Below, piece after piece: positions 25,475 to 33,525 of a stretch of 64,000 bases of DNA. This stretch comes from Candidatus Ribeiella danica (GTDB lineage Bacteria > Chloroflexota > Chloroflexia > Chloroflexales > Roseiflexaceae). How positions within the stretch are numbered: the first letter of the stretch is position 1; each line of letters begins with the position of its first letter. The stretch spans positions 123,444-187,443 of the forward strand of contig JADKFS010000013.1 in the NCBI GenBank assembly GCA_016717335.1, read 5' to 3'. A program made the position numbers and the translations under genes. Below the pieces are notes generated by a model, which had not been told where the DNA came from, did not search any database, and saw only the letters and a list, made by a program, of their open reading frames with translations.

Positions 25475-26356
25475 TCAGAATTCCGCCACCGCAGGAATAA
25501 TCTCGCGGCCAAATGTCTCGAGCGGCGCCAGGTCGGAGACGTTCGGCATGTTGAAGATCGCGTGCTGGATGCCGAGCTCGGCCAGCGCCTTGCAGCGGGC
25601 GATCACGCTCGCGGGCGTGTCGCCGCCCGGCGCGAGCCGGACGGTGTCGAGCGTGGTGCGCTCGATCGCATCGTACGGCCGGCCGACCGCCTCACAGTGG
25701 CCGCGCAGCACGTCGAGCTTCTGGCGCAGCACGTCGGCGCCCATGCGGGCGAACAGGTTGCACGCGTCGGCGTACTGCGCGACCAGCCGCAGCGTCTTCT
25801 GCTCGCCGCCGCCGCCGATCATGATCGGGGGGTGCGGCCTGGCGAGCGGCTGCGGGCTGTTCAGCGGGTCGGCGAGCTGATAGTGCTGGCCGGCGTAGGG
25901 CGAGCGGTCGCCCGACCACATCTGGTGAGCAATCTGCAGCGCCTCCTCCAGCCGCTCGAAGCGCTCCTTCAGCGGCGGAAACGGCACGCCCAGCCCGCGC
26001 GACTCCTGCTCGTTCCAGGCGGCGCCGATGCCCAGGTAGGACCGCCCGCCCGACAGCACGTCCAGCGTCGAGGCGGTCTTCACCAGCAGGCCGGGGTGGC
26101 GGTAGATCACCCCAGTCACCAGCGTGCCCAGCTGCACCCGCTTGGTCACGCCGGCCAGGAAGCTCAGCGCGCTGTAGCCTTCGAGCATCGGCTCTTCCGG
26201 CGGCCCGACCATCCCGATCTGAAAGAAGTGATCCATCACCCACACGCTGGCGAAGCCAGCGTCGTCGGCGGTGCGCCCGATCTCGGCCAGCCGCGGCCCG
26301 ATCTCGGCCGGGCCGCCAGGCCAGCTGAAGCTGGGCACCTGTAAGCCAATTCGCAT
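25475..26356 (-). CDS. LLM-class (luciferase-like, probably F420-dependent) oxidoreductase
   Basis: 293 residues from ATG 26356 with GGAGAGGT upstream. A TIM-barrel flavin/F420 oxidoreductase: MRIGLQVPSFSW, ADDAGFASVWVMDHFFQIG, VQLGTLVTGVIYRHPGLLVK, LGIGAAWNEQE, IMIGGGGEQKTLRLVAQYADACNLF. These match the Chloroflexi/Actinobacteria F420-type branch. Substrate unknown. The gene is 25 bp downstream of a two-helix membrane protein gene, behind a MerR regulator with operators at 26764 and 27201. Confidence 0.92.
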   Translation of the reverse strand: MRIGLQVPSFSWPGGPAEIGPRLAEIGRTADDAGFASVWVMDHFFQIGMVGPPEEPMLEGYSALSFLAGVTKRVQLGTLVTGVIYRHPGLLVKTASTLDVLSGGRSYLGIGAAWNEQESRGLGVPFPPLKERFERLEEALQIAHQMWSGDRSPYAGQHYQLADPLNSPQPLARPHPPIMIGGGGEQKTLRLVAQYADACNLFARMGADVLRQKLDVLRGHCEAVGRPYDAIERTTLDTVRLAPGGDTPASVIARCKALAELGIQHAIFNMPNVSDLAPLETFGREIIPAVAEF

Positions 26357-26381
26357 GAAAACCTCTCCTCAGAGCCTTATC

Positions 26382-26654
26382 TTAATCCAGAAACCGGCGC
26401 GGGTTCACGCGCAGCTCGATCAGCGTAATGATCAGCAGGCCGACCACGCCGGTCAGGATGCTGTAGACCAGGATGCCCAGCAGGTTGAGCGGGCGCCCGG
26501 CGACGATGTCGGCGCGCCAGTTATAGAAGACCGTCCCGGCAACCGCCAGCGTCCAGAGTGTCCATAGGACGGCCCGCAGCCCGCCGTCAACCCCACCCTG
26601 CTCCACACGTCGGGCGTCGTCCGAGCGATAAACGTCCAGGTTCTCTTGATACAT
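26382..26654 (-). CDS. Small two-helix membrane protein
   Basis: 90 residues from ATG 26654 with GAGGAGG. The N-terminal ~25 residues are soluble and charged (YQENLDVYRSDDARRVEQG). Two hydrophobic helices follow (AVLWTLWTLAVAGTVFYNW and LGILVYSILTGVVGLLIITL), with a short basic end (RVNPRRFLD). No family recognised. It sits between the MerR regulator and the LLM oxidoreductase and is probably co-transcribed with the latter. Confidence 0.75.
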   Translation of the reverse strand: MYQENLDVYRSDDARRVEQGGVDGGLRAVLWTLWTLAVAGTVFYNWRADIVAGRPLNLLGILVYSILTGVVGLLIITLIELRVNPRRFLD

Positions 26655-26763
26655 CCTGCACCTCCTCAATCAGCTGAGAAACCACAGCCGGCACGATCCG
26701 CTCTCGGAGCGCCGGCCGTGCCCATGCGGCGCGTCGATGCGCCCGTAACACAGGCATTCACCT

Positions 26764-26777
26764 TGACGTCGACGTCA
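26764..26777. promoter_or_regulatory. MerR operator candidate upstream of the membrane protein/LLM operon
   Basis: TGACGTCGACGTCA is a perfect 14-bp palindrome, 110 bp before the membrane-protein ATG. It shares the layout T-R-ACGT-NN-ACGT-Y-A with the palindrome upstream of the merR gene (27201-27214). Confidence 0.6.
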
Positions 26778-26796
26778 TGGTGTGGCCACAAAAAAA

Positions 26797-27186
26797 CTAC
26801 CCCGCTTGCGTCTGTGCGATATAGCGTTGTATTCGCACAATACTCGTCTGCAGATCGGCGCGCAAGCGCTGAAGGCAGGCAATCTTCTCATCCGTCTCCA
26901 GCATGTGGGCTTCGAGGATCTCCAGCACGCGCTGCTTGCCACGCACGCCGGTCGGGTCGTCGCAGTAGAGCGGCAGCACCTCGCCGATCTCCTCCAGCGT
27001 CAGGCCCAGCTGCTTGAGCGAGTCGATCTTCTGCAGCCGGGTCAGCTCAAGCTCGGTGTAGTAGCGAAAGCCGTGTCCCTCGCGCTCGTTTGGCCCGAGC
27101 AAGCCCAGATCTTCGTAGTAGCGAATTGTCCGCGGAGTCACGTGGGCCTGTTCGGCCAGCTCTCCGATGCGCATCTTGGTTTTCAT
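26797..27186 (-). CDS. MerR-family transcriptional regulator
   Basis: 129 residues from ATG 27186 (GAAGGT upstream). The DNA-binding domain is classic: RIGELAEQAHVTPRTIRYYEDLGLL with FRYYTELELTRLQKI following. The helical dimerisation part has LGLTLEEIGEVLPLY and a C-terminal coiled coil (VLEILEAHMLETDEKIACLQ). There is no Cys cluster for a metal, so a small organic effector is more likely. Perfect or near-perfect palindromes occur upstream of this gene and of the downstream operon, consistent with autoregulation plus control of the LLM oxidoreductase. Confidence 0.93.
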   Translation of the reverse strand: MKTKMRIGELAEQAHVTPRTIRYYEDLGLLGPNEREGHGFRYYTELELTRLQKIDSLKQLGLTLEEIGEVLPLYCDDPTGVRGKQRVLEILEAHMLETDEKIACLQRLRADLQTSIVRIQRYIAQTQAG

Positions 27187-27200
27187 GACCTTCAGCAAAT

Positions 27201-27214
27201 TAACGTGAACGTTA
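27201..27214. promoter_or_regulatory. MerR operator candidate upstream of the merR gene
   Basis: TAACGTGAACGTTA is a near-perfect 14-bp palindrome (imperfect only at the central pair) starting 15 bp before the merR start codon. It resembles LiuR/AtuR-type MerR sites with ACGT half-sites. Confidence 0.6.
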
Positions 27215-27306
27215 GAGTTACTATATCTCGAATAAGCTGGCCTGTCAAGAGGCTTGTGGCCCAGATTTTGGCCCGCCTGCGGTCCTCATGCTCTGCCCGG
27301 GCAGGT

Positions 27307-27963
27307 CTACCCCGCGACGCGCGCCACGATCTCGGGCAGCGGCAGCGCGTCGAGCGACGGCAGCACAAGGTCGGCCGGCGGCAGCGTCAGCCGGCTGGTG
27401 ATCGCGCACGGCACGGCGACACAGCGCATGCCCGCGGCGCGGGCGGCCAGAATGCCGTTGGGCGAGTCCTCGAAGACCAGGCACGTCTCCGGCGACACGC
27501 CCAGGCAGCCGGCGGCGCTCAAGAACAGATCGGGCGCCGGCTTGGTGAGCGCCACGTCGTCGGAGGTGCGAACGCAGGCGAACTCCTCGTAGATCGCGAG
27601 GCGGCGCAGCGCCCCCTCGACCCAGGCGCGGTCGCTGCTCGACGCAACCGCGCACGGCAGGCCCATGGCGCGAGCCTGCTCCAGCAGCGTGCGCGCGCCC
27701 GGCAGCAGCGGCTGATCGGCGCACATCGCGGCCTTGAGGGCGCGCCGGCGCTGCAGATCGGCCGCGCGGTCGAGCGGCCGGCCGACCAGCAGCTCCAGGT
27801 GATCCAGCGCGTCGAAGCCGTGGCTGGTGCCGATCGCGCCCTGCCACAGGTCGAGCGTCAGGTCGTGCCCGTGCTCGGCGTACATCAGCCGCCAGCTCTC
27901 GAACGCGGGCGTCTCGGTATCCACCAGCAGGCCGTCGAAATCGAAGATCAGTGCGGTTATCAT
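27307..27963 (-). CDS. HAD-superfamily phosphatase (beta-phosphoglucomutase/phosphoglycolate type)
   Basis: 218 residues from ATG 27963. All four HAD motifs are present: LIFDFDGLLVDTE (nucleophile Asp), VASSSDRAWVEGAL (Ser/Thr motif II), LTKPAPDLFLSAA (Lys) and LVFEDSPNGILAA (acidic motif IV). The cap is a small helical one (residues 17-85). Such enzymes dephosphorylate sugar phosphates; the substrate cannot be named. An octamer repeat begins a few bases upstream of the start, and an upstream extension of 42 residues is repeat-encoded. Confidence 0.9.
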   Translation of the reverse strand: MITALIFDFDGLLVDTETPAFESWRLMYAEHGHDLTLDLWQGAIGTSHGFDALDHLELLVGRPLDRAADLQRRRALKAAMCADQPLLPGARTLLEQARAMGLPCAVASSSDRAWVEGALRRLAIYEEFACVRTSDDVALTKPAPDLFLSAAGCLGVSPETCLVFEDSPNGILAARAAGMRCVAVPCAITSRLTLPPADLVLPSLDALPLPEIVARVAG

Positions 27964-28112
27964 GGCCGTAGTATAGCCGACAGAGCGACAGGGTGACAAG
28001 GCGAGGAGCGTGGAACGTTGAACGTTTGACTGCCGCCTGCTGTCGGCACATACCTGGTGTTGTTCCGGGGCGCCCCTGGCCCCCCTCACTTGGTCAGCTG
28101 GTCAGCTTTTCT

Positions 28113-28383
28113 CCGGGGCGCTGCGCCCCCGGCCCCCCGCCCGGGGGAACCCACGCCGGTTCCCCCGGCCCCCCTCCGGCAAATAATCCCGGCTCAGGTA
28201 CAATGACTTTATCCTATGCCCATCAACATTCCGAAGGGGCGAGATACAACTCACCGCGTATGGCTTCAGCATACCGACCGGGCGAGTTGCATCCCGCCGC
28301 GCGGTGATTCCGCCAGGCATGCGCCACAGACGTTGTCGCCGAGATGGCATGTTTTGCAGGGGGTCTGGGGGCGGAGCCCGCCC
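28113..28383 (-). repeat. GC-rich interspersed element, copy E
   Basis: Inverted. On the plus strand it starts with CCGGGGCGCTGCGCCCCCGG and CCCCCCTCCGGCAAATAATCC, then a diverged core (ATTCCGAAGGGGCGAGAT, ATTCCGCCAGGCATGCGCC). It ends in GGGGGTCTGGGGGCGGAGCC, with a different 5' block. The rest of 27964-28450 has a few heptamers (GAACGTTT) and no gene. Confidence 0.75.
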
Positions 28384-28450
28384 ACACGCACACACACGCT
28401 GCAAATGCGCTCGGATCGAGGGGGCACGCAGCGCAGCAGGAGCGGAGCTT

Positions 28451-30631
28451 TTATGCCCAGGCCGACTGCGGCAGAGCGAGCGAGACGCGCGTGTACGCTC
28501 CGGGCCGGCTCTCCACCGTCAGCGTCCCGCCGACGACGGCCATGAGCGTGCTGTGGAGGCTGAGCCCGTGGCCGCTGCCCGGCGCCGCGCTGGATGCGCC
28601 CATGCCCACCCCATCGTCTTCGATCGCTAGCTCCAGCCCGCCGCGCCAGGCGGCCGAGACCGCCAGGTGCAGCAGGCGCGACGAGTCGCCGTCGCGGCCG
28701 TAGCGCGCCGCGTTGCGCACAGCTTCGCGCGCGGCGTAGAAGCAGACCTCGGCGATCAGCGGCGGCACCGCGCGCGCGGCCTGCTCGACCTCCGGCTCGA
28801 CACTCCAGGCGACGCCATCGAACTCGCCGGAGAACTCGGCGTCGATCGCCCGCCGCAGCGCGCCAATCAGCCCCAGCCGCGCGACCTCGGGCGCCGCGGT
28901 CGACGGCATGGCGTGGAGCAGGTTGGCGATCTGGCGGTGCACTTCGGCCAGCTGCGATTGGAGATTGGAGATTGTAAATTGGAGAGTGTCCGGGGCGTCA
29001 TTCGGCAATTTGCAGGCCGCAAGCTGCAATATCAGGGTGTGCAGCTGCGGCAGCACCTCGTCGTGCAGCGTGCGGCGCGTGCGCTGGTCGACGACATGGC
29101 TCTCGGCCAGGCGCTGGCGCTGCAGATCGGTCAGGCGGCGGGCCAGCTCCGCGCTGGCGCGCGTGTCGATCAGCCGCTCGCCGGTGGCCCGGGCGATCTC
29201 GATCTCCTCCTGGGTGTACAGGCCGCCATCGCGCTTGTCGCCCAGCAACAGCACGCCGATCAGCCCGCGCTCGCTCCAGAGCGGCACCGCCCAGACCGCC
29301 CCGCCGTAGCGCGCGGCGTCGAGCGGCACGCACATCATCTGGGGCGAGCGGAGCGAGGCTGCCAGCTGCGCCAGATCCCCAAAAACGTTTGAACGGTTCA
29401 ACGTTTCAACGTTTGACCGTTCCTCAGGGTAGCCCAGCCCCGGCCCGACCAGCGGCGCGAGCGGGCCGAGCGCGGCCAGGTAGGCGACCCGCGTGCCGAG
29501 CACATCCTCGCAGAGCGTCCGGAACGGATCGGCGATATCGACCTCGGCCGGGTCGGCCGGCCGCAGCATGCGCTCGTACAGCTGCTGGCTGGCCACGAAG
29601 GGCCGCAGGTACTCCATACTGCGCTCGCGATCGGCGTAGGAGCTCCAGCTGAGCAGCGCGTAGAACAGCGTCATCAGCAGCGTGGCCAGCAGCAGTCGGT
29701 AGATCGGGTCGATGTCGCTGCTGCCGGGCAGGCTCAGACTCAGGCCCATCAGCGAACCATAGCCGGCCGCCAGGATCAGGCTGCGGCGCCAGTAGCGGAA
29801 CAGCCCGCCGCGCGGCAGCGCTTTGCCGGTGAAGATCTCGTAGGAGACGATCGCCCGCCCGATCAGAACGATCGCCACCGCGATCAGGCCGCTGATCAGC
29901 AGGTCGAACGCCATCAGGATGATCAGCGTGCGCACCGGCGACGAGCCGATCAGCCGGCTCTGGACACGGCCGAGGAACACCGCCACCGCCACGCCGAGCG
30001 TGAGCGTCACCGCCAGCAGCATCAGCGAGGCCGCGAACAGCCAGGGGCGCGCGCGGCGGCGCGCCTCGTCGCCCATGAATCGCTCCGAGGCCGCGGGGTG
30101 GCGTAGCGCCGAGAGCGACAGCACGATGCAGAGCGTGCTGTAGACCGGGTAGACCAGCACCGCCACGGGCAGTCCGGCCAGCTCGAAGATCGTGATCGGC
30201 GAGCGAGTGACCACATCGCTGTAGCTTGGCAGCGGATTGGCGACCGCCAGCGACAGCAGCGCCGCCAGCCCCAGCACCGTCACGATCGCTAGCCAGAGGC
30301 GGTGGCGCCCGCTGTGCAGCACGCCGGCGTACCAGGCCGCCACCAGGTACCAGACGTACGGCGCGCCGACCACCGGCAGCCAGCTCACGCGCCACCAGAA
30401 CTCGACGTCCGGCCCGAACGAGAGCAGGCTGTGGCCGACCACCGCCGAGTGTCCGGCGAAGAACAGCCCGCCCACGATCAGCCCGCCGCCGGCCGCCCAG
30501 GTGCCCCAGACTCGGCGCTCGGCGTTGAGCAGCACCGTCAGTCCCAGCCAGAGCAGGGCGATCGTGTTGAAGAACGAGAGCGAGATAATCGCCCAGTCGA
30601 GCGCGATGTAGGCGTTGTAGTCCATGGCCAT
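28451..30631 (-). CDS. 7TM sensor histidine kinase with GAF domain (NarX/LiaS-type catalytic core)
   Basis: 726 residues from ATG 30631 (a second ATG at 30625 is possible). The N-terminal ~330 residues have about nine hydrophobic helices, followed by a GAF domain (~350-500) with RSPQMMCVPL and LLGDKRDGGLYTQEE. The phosphoacceptor region is QRTRRTLHDEVLPQLH (HisKA_3-like). The ATPase part has AAREAVRNAARYG (N box), LAIEDDGVGMG (G1) and GSGHGLSLHS (G2). Two short inserts look repeat-derived: ERSNVETLNRSNV near residue 405 and DTLQFTISNLQSQ near 550. The gene is 27 bp downstream of its response-regulator gene. Confidence 0.9.
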   Translation of the reverse strand: MAMDYNAYIALDWAIISLSFFNTIALLWLGLTVLLNAERRVWGTWAAGGGLIVGGLFFAGHSAVVGHSLLSFGPDVEFWWRVSWLPVVGAPYVWYLVAAWYAGVLHSGRHRLWLAIVTVLGLAALLSLAVANPLPSYSDVVTRSPITIFELAGLPVAVLVYPVYSTLCIVLSLSALRHPAASERFMGDEARRRARPWLFAASLMLLAVTLTLGVAVAVFLGRVQSRLIGSSPVRTLIILMAFDLLISGLIAVAIVLIGRAIVSYEIFTGKALPRGGLFRYWRRSLILAAGYGSLMGLSLSLPGSSDIDPIYRLLLATLLMTLFYALLSWSSYADRERSMEYLRPFVASQQLYERMLRPADPAEVDIADPFRTLCEDVLGTRVAYLAALGPLAPLVGPGLGYPEERSNVETLNRSNVFGDLAQLAASLRSPQMMCVPLDAARYGGAVWAVPLWSERGLIGVLLLGDKRDGGLYTQEEIEIARATGERLIDTRASAELARRLTDLQRQRLAESHVVDQRTRRTLHDEVLPQLHTLILQLAACKLPNDAPDTLQFTISNLQSQLAEVHRQIANLLHAMPSTAAPEVARLGLIGALRRAIDAEFSGEFDGVAWSVEPEVEQAARAVPPLIAEVCFYAAREAVRNAARYGRDGDSSRLLHLAVSAAWRGGLELAIEDDGVGMGASSAAPGSGHGLSLHSTLMAVVGGTLTVESRPGAYTRVSLALPQSAWA
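28963..28990. repeat. Heptamer-type insert in the histidine kinase gene
   Basis: GGAGATT units (GATTGGAGATTGGAGATTG), then a TAAATTGGAGA variant. It encodes LQFTISNLQSQ between the phospho-His region and the following helix. It is AT-richer than the flanking coding DNA. Confidence 0.7.
29383..29424. repeat. GAACGTTT-type heptamer insert in the histidine kinase gene
   Basis: The stretch carries AACGTTTGAACGGTTCAACG, then TTTCAACGTTTGACCGTTCC. The same heptamers flank the response-regulator gene (30643-30676 and 31425-31466). It encodes ERSNVETLNRSNV inside the GAF region and keeps the frame. Confidence 0.8.
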
Positions 30632-30658
30632 GCTTACAGGTACGAACGTTCGAACGTC

Positions 30659-31405
30659 CTAACGTTCCAACAGATCATAGGGAACCCACGCGCCGCGGGC
30701 GTCCAGGCTTAGCGGCGCGCCGTGCTCGTCCCAGGCAAGCAGGCGGCCCTCGCGGACGATCAGCGCCGCGCGCGTGCGCGCGACCTTCTCGTCGGTGGCG
30801 TTATCGGCAAGGCCCCAGGCGGCGTAGATCTGCCCGTTGGTCCGGCTGATGCTGCGCTTGTCGCGGAAGCCCAGGCGCGCGGCGATCTGCTCGTTGCTCA
30901 TGCCCTGCGCCAGCATGCGCGCCACCGCCTGCTCGTTCGGCTCCAGCAGCGCCATCGGCGACTGCTCGTCCTTCTCGCGCACCTCCTGGACCCGCGACTC
31001 GATCTCGGGGTCGATGAAGCTGCGGCCCGCCACCGCGTCGCGCAGCAGCGGGACGATCATCTGCGGCAGCAGGTAGTTCGACTTGCGGACATAGGCGTAG
31101 TGGCTGAGGATGCCGGAGCGGCGGAAGGCCCGGTAGTACGCGTCGTCGTCCTGGATCGAGTAGAACACCACCGGCAGGCGCGGGAACTCGCGCCGGATCG
31201 CGACCGCGGCCTCGATGCCGTTGAGCTGGCCGGCCAGCTGCACGTCCATCAGGATCGCGTCGGGCTGCTCCCTCAGGCAGTGCGCCAGGGCGGCCTCGCC
31301 GCTGCCGCAGTCGGCCGCGACGCGCACGGCGCCGGTGGCGTTCAGGCCGGCCCCGAGCGCCGGGCGCAGCCGCTCGTTGTCTTCGACGAGTAGGATCGTG
31401 AGCAT
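30659..31405 (-). CDS. NarL/FixJ-type response regulator
   Basis: 248 residues from ATG 31405. Receiver domain: ILLVEDNERLRPAL (acidic pocket) and DAILMDVQLAGQLNG with the phosphorylated Asp. It ends with YVRKSNYLLPQMI (conserved Lys). A C-terminal LuxR-like HTH follows (LEPNEQAVARMLAQGMSNEQIAARLGF). The last residues (VPYDLLER) run into a heptamer array. It forms a two-component pair with the downstream kinase gene; no target can be inferred. Gap to the kinase: 27 bp. Confidence 0.92.
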   Translation of the reverse strand: MLTILLVEDNERLRPALGAGLNATGAVRVAADCGSGEAALAHCLREQPDAILMDVQLAGQLNGIEAAVAIRREFPRLPVVFYSIQDDDAYYRAFRRSGILSHYAYVRKSNYLLPQMIVPLLRDAVAGRSFIDPEIESRVQEVREKDEQSPMALLEPNEQAVARMLAQGMSNEQIAARLGFRDKRSISRTNGQIYAAWGLADNATDEKVARTRAALIVREGRLLAWDEHGAPLSLDARGAWVPYDLLER

Positions 31406-31424
31406 GGCAGGTTGGGGCGCTCTA

Positions 31425-31466
31425 GCGTTTCAACGTTGGAACGCTCTAACGTTGAAACGTTCCGAT
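31425..31466. repeat. Heptamer array upstream of the response regulator
   Basis: CGTTTCAACGTT and AACGTTGAAACG form 12-bp inverted arms, built from AACGTTG-like units that recur at 29383 and 30643. Being 20-60 bp upstream of the ATG, it overlaps the likely promoter region. Confidence 0.7.
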
Positions 31467-31507
31467 GTGGCTCCAAGCCTATCAGATGCGCCGGGGCGCG
31501 TCAAGCA

Positions 31508-31946
31508 CCCGGGTGCTGCGCCCCCGGCCCCCCGCCCGGGGGAACCCGCGCCGGTTCATGATGCTCCGCCGCGTGCTTTTCCGGGGCGCTGCGCCCCCGG
31601 CCCCCGCTTGGTGTCCCCATTCAGGGCGATCCGAATTCTTCCGGGGCGCTGCGCCCCCGGCCCCCCGCCCGCCCGTCGATGCTCCGCCGCGTGCTTTTCC
31701 GGGGCGCTGCGCCCCCGGCCCCCACCTGCTGTGCCCGTGCCGGGCGTGATTCCTTTTTCCGGGGCGCTGCGCCCCCGGCCCCCCGCCCGGGGGAACCCGC
31801 GCCGGTTCCCCCGGCCCCCTCCGGCAAGTGGTGCCATCTCGGCTTCAATCCCAGTGGCGCATGCCCAGCACCCTTCCTTGGGCGTGGGTTGTGATCCCGC
31901 CGTGCCTGGATTCAGCCAGGCATGGCCGCCAAGCATCGCAAGCGGG
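31508..31946 (-). repeat. GC-rich interspersed element, copy F (multiplied 3' module)
   Basis: Inverted. The GGGGCGCTGCGCCCCCGGCC module occurs five times (31512, 31578, 31645, 31700, 31762) before the core (ATCTCGGCTTCAATCCCAGTGG, GCCCAGCACCCTTCCTTGGG, TGGATTCAGCCAGGCATGGC). The distal block with GGACCCCAAAA is missing. From 31947 to 32100 only the upstream region of the DUF1361 gene remains. Confidence 0.8.
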
Positions 31947-32100
31947 GCGGCGCGGCATGGTACACTACCAGTGGCGCCATCCAGGCCGTGGCCGGCCCGG
32001 CCGCCGGATCATCAGACGGCTATCACACGCGCGCAATTGAGCGACGCAACGAAAGGCGATACAGTTCTCATGAGCGAGCTGTATCTGACGGAGCATCACA

Positions 32101-32823
32101 ATGAACCTTCGGCAGCGCTTCTATGCCATCCATGTGTTTCTCGCGCAGCACATGTTCTACGCCCTGGCGCTCTCGACCCTGCTGGCATGTGTCATACTGG
32201 CCGCGCGAGTCGCGCGCGTCCACCACGGGACGTACGTGTTCCTCGTTTGGAACCTGCTGCTCGCCTGGGCGCCCTACCTCGGGAGCCTGTGGGCCGCCGC
32301 GATCCAGCAGCGCCACCCGCGCGCCTGGTGGCGGCTGCTGCTACCCGGCGCGCTCTGGCTGCTGTTCTTCCCCAACGCGCCCTACCTCGTCACCGATCTG
32401 ATCCACCTGCGCGAGCGGCTGCCGGTGCCGCTCTGGTACGATGTTGGGCTGCTGGCGTCGTTTGCCCTGAGCGGCTGCTTCCTGGCGGTCGCGTCGCTCC
32501 ACACGATGCAGACGATCGTCCGCCGCGTCGCGGGCGGCGCGGTGAGCTGGCTGTTCGTCCTCGGCGCGGTGGGCCTGAGCGGGCTCGGGGTCTACCTCGG
32601 CCGCGTCGAGCGCTGGAATAGCTGGGATATCCTGCTCTCGCCGCGCGCCGTGCTGGCCGACGCGATCAGGCCGATCCTCGCGCCGGCCAGCCATATCCAC
32701 CCGATCGGCATTATCTGCATGTTCGCCGCGCTGCTGTTTATCTGTTATGTCATGTTTGTGGCGACACGCCTGGGCGGCCGGCCTACGGCAGCATCATCGC
32801 ACGACGACGCCCCGTTCGGCTAG
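32101..32823 (+). CDS. DUF1361 membrane protein
   Basis: 240 residues from ATG 32101 with ACGGAGC upstream. It is a multi-helix membrane protein with the DUF1361 signatures FLVWNLLLAWAPYLGSLW, LLFFPNAPYLVTDLIHL, and GRVERWNSWDIL near the end. About six to seven helices. Function unknown. Its last 30 bp overlap, tail to tail, the end of the GDSL lipoprotein gene (32794-32823). Confidence 0.93.
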   Translation: MNLRQRFYAIHVFLAQHMFYALALSTLLACVILAARVARVHHGTYVFLVWNLLLAWAPYLGSLWAAAIQQRHPRAWWRLLLPGALWLLFFPNAPYLVTDLIHLRERLPVPLWYDVGLLASFALSGCFLAVASLHTMQTIVRRVAGGAVSWLFVLGAVGLSGLGVYLGRVERWNSWDILLSPRAVLADAIRPILAPASHIHPIGIICMFAALLFICYVMFVATRLGGRPTAASSHDDAPFG

Positions 32824-33525
32824 CGCCGCGAGGGCCGCCGGCTCGATCAGTCGCGCCCACTCGGCGTACATGACGCCGGAGGGGTGCAGCCCATCCTCTG
32901 CGATCATCGCCGGTTCGGCCGCGGCGATGCGCGACTGCGGCGTTATGTCGATGTAGCGCGCGCCCGCGCGCTCGGCCTCCGCGCGGTTCACCTCGCTGAA
33001 GCGCTCGATCTCTGCCGCGATCTGATCGCGGTCGCGCCCCTCGGCGAAGGGCGTGACGCCCCAGTCCGGGATCGAGACGACGAGCAGCCGCCCGGCGTCG
33101 CCGCCGGCGAGCCCGATCGCACGCTGGAGCAGCGACCGAAGGGCGACCCGGTACTCTTCGACGTCCAGCCCACGATACTGGTTGTTCACCCCAATCTGCA
33201 GCGAGACCAGCTGAAACGGGCCGCGCGGCGCCTGCCGGTCGATCGCCCGCGCGAGCTCCTGGGCCGTCCAGCCGGTCTGCGCGACGATCACGGGGGGCGC
33301 GACGGCGACGCCGCGCTCGCGCAGCCGGCCCACGAGCTGCGCCGGCCAGCGCAGCCGCGCGTCGACGCTCTCGCCGATCGTGTAGGAGTCGCCCAGCGCC
33401 AGATAGCGCAGATCCGCCGGCGCGGCCGGGCCTAGCGCGGGAGGCTGTATCTGTGCCATACATCCTGTCAGCACGCCGCACGCAGCCACGATCAGCCAGC
33501 CGGCGCGCGGTCGAGCGCTGCTCAT
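32794..33525 (-). CDS. SGNH/GDSL-family hydrolase lipoprotein
   Basis: 243 residues from ATG 33525. The N-terminal GWLIVAACGVLTGCMA is a lipoprotein signal (lipobox LTGC, Cys near residue 22). Catalytic blocks: YLALGDSYTIGESV (Ser, block I), LQIGVNNQY (block III Asn) and DGLHPSGVMYAEWA (Asp and His, block V). The Gly of block II lies in TAQELARA or nearby. It is probably an outer-face esterase or lipase. The start overlaps the M3 peptidase stop (ATGA, 33522-33525), so the two are co-translated. Confidence 0.92.
   Translation of the reverse strand: MSSARPRAGWLIVAACGVLTGCMAQIQPPALGPAAPADLRYLALGDSYTIGESVDARLRWPAQLVGRLRERGVAVAPPVIVAQTGWTAQELARAIDRQAPRGPFQLVSLQIGVNNQYRGLDVEEYRVALRSLLQRAIGLAGGDAGRLLVVSIPDWGVTPFAEGRDRDQIAAEIERFSEVNRAEAERAGARYIDITPQSRIAAAEPAMIAEDGLHPSGVMYAEWARLIEPAALAALAERGVVVR

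Noticed and set aside
27307..27963. HAD protein as the missing GpgP of the glucosylglycerate locus
   Set aside because: It is 13 kb away and of the generic beta-phosphoglucomutase type; the sequence alone does not support that activity.
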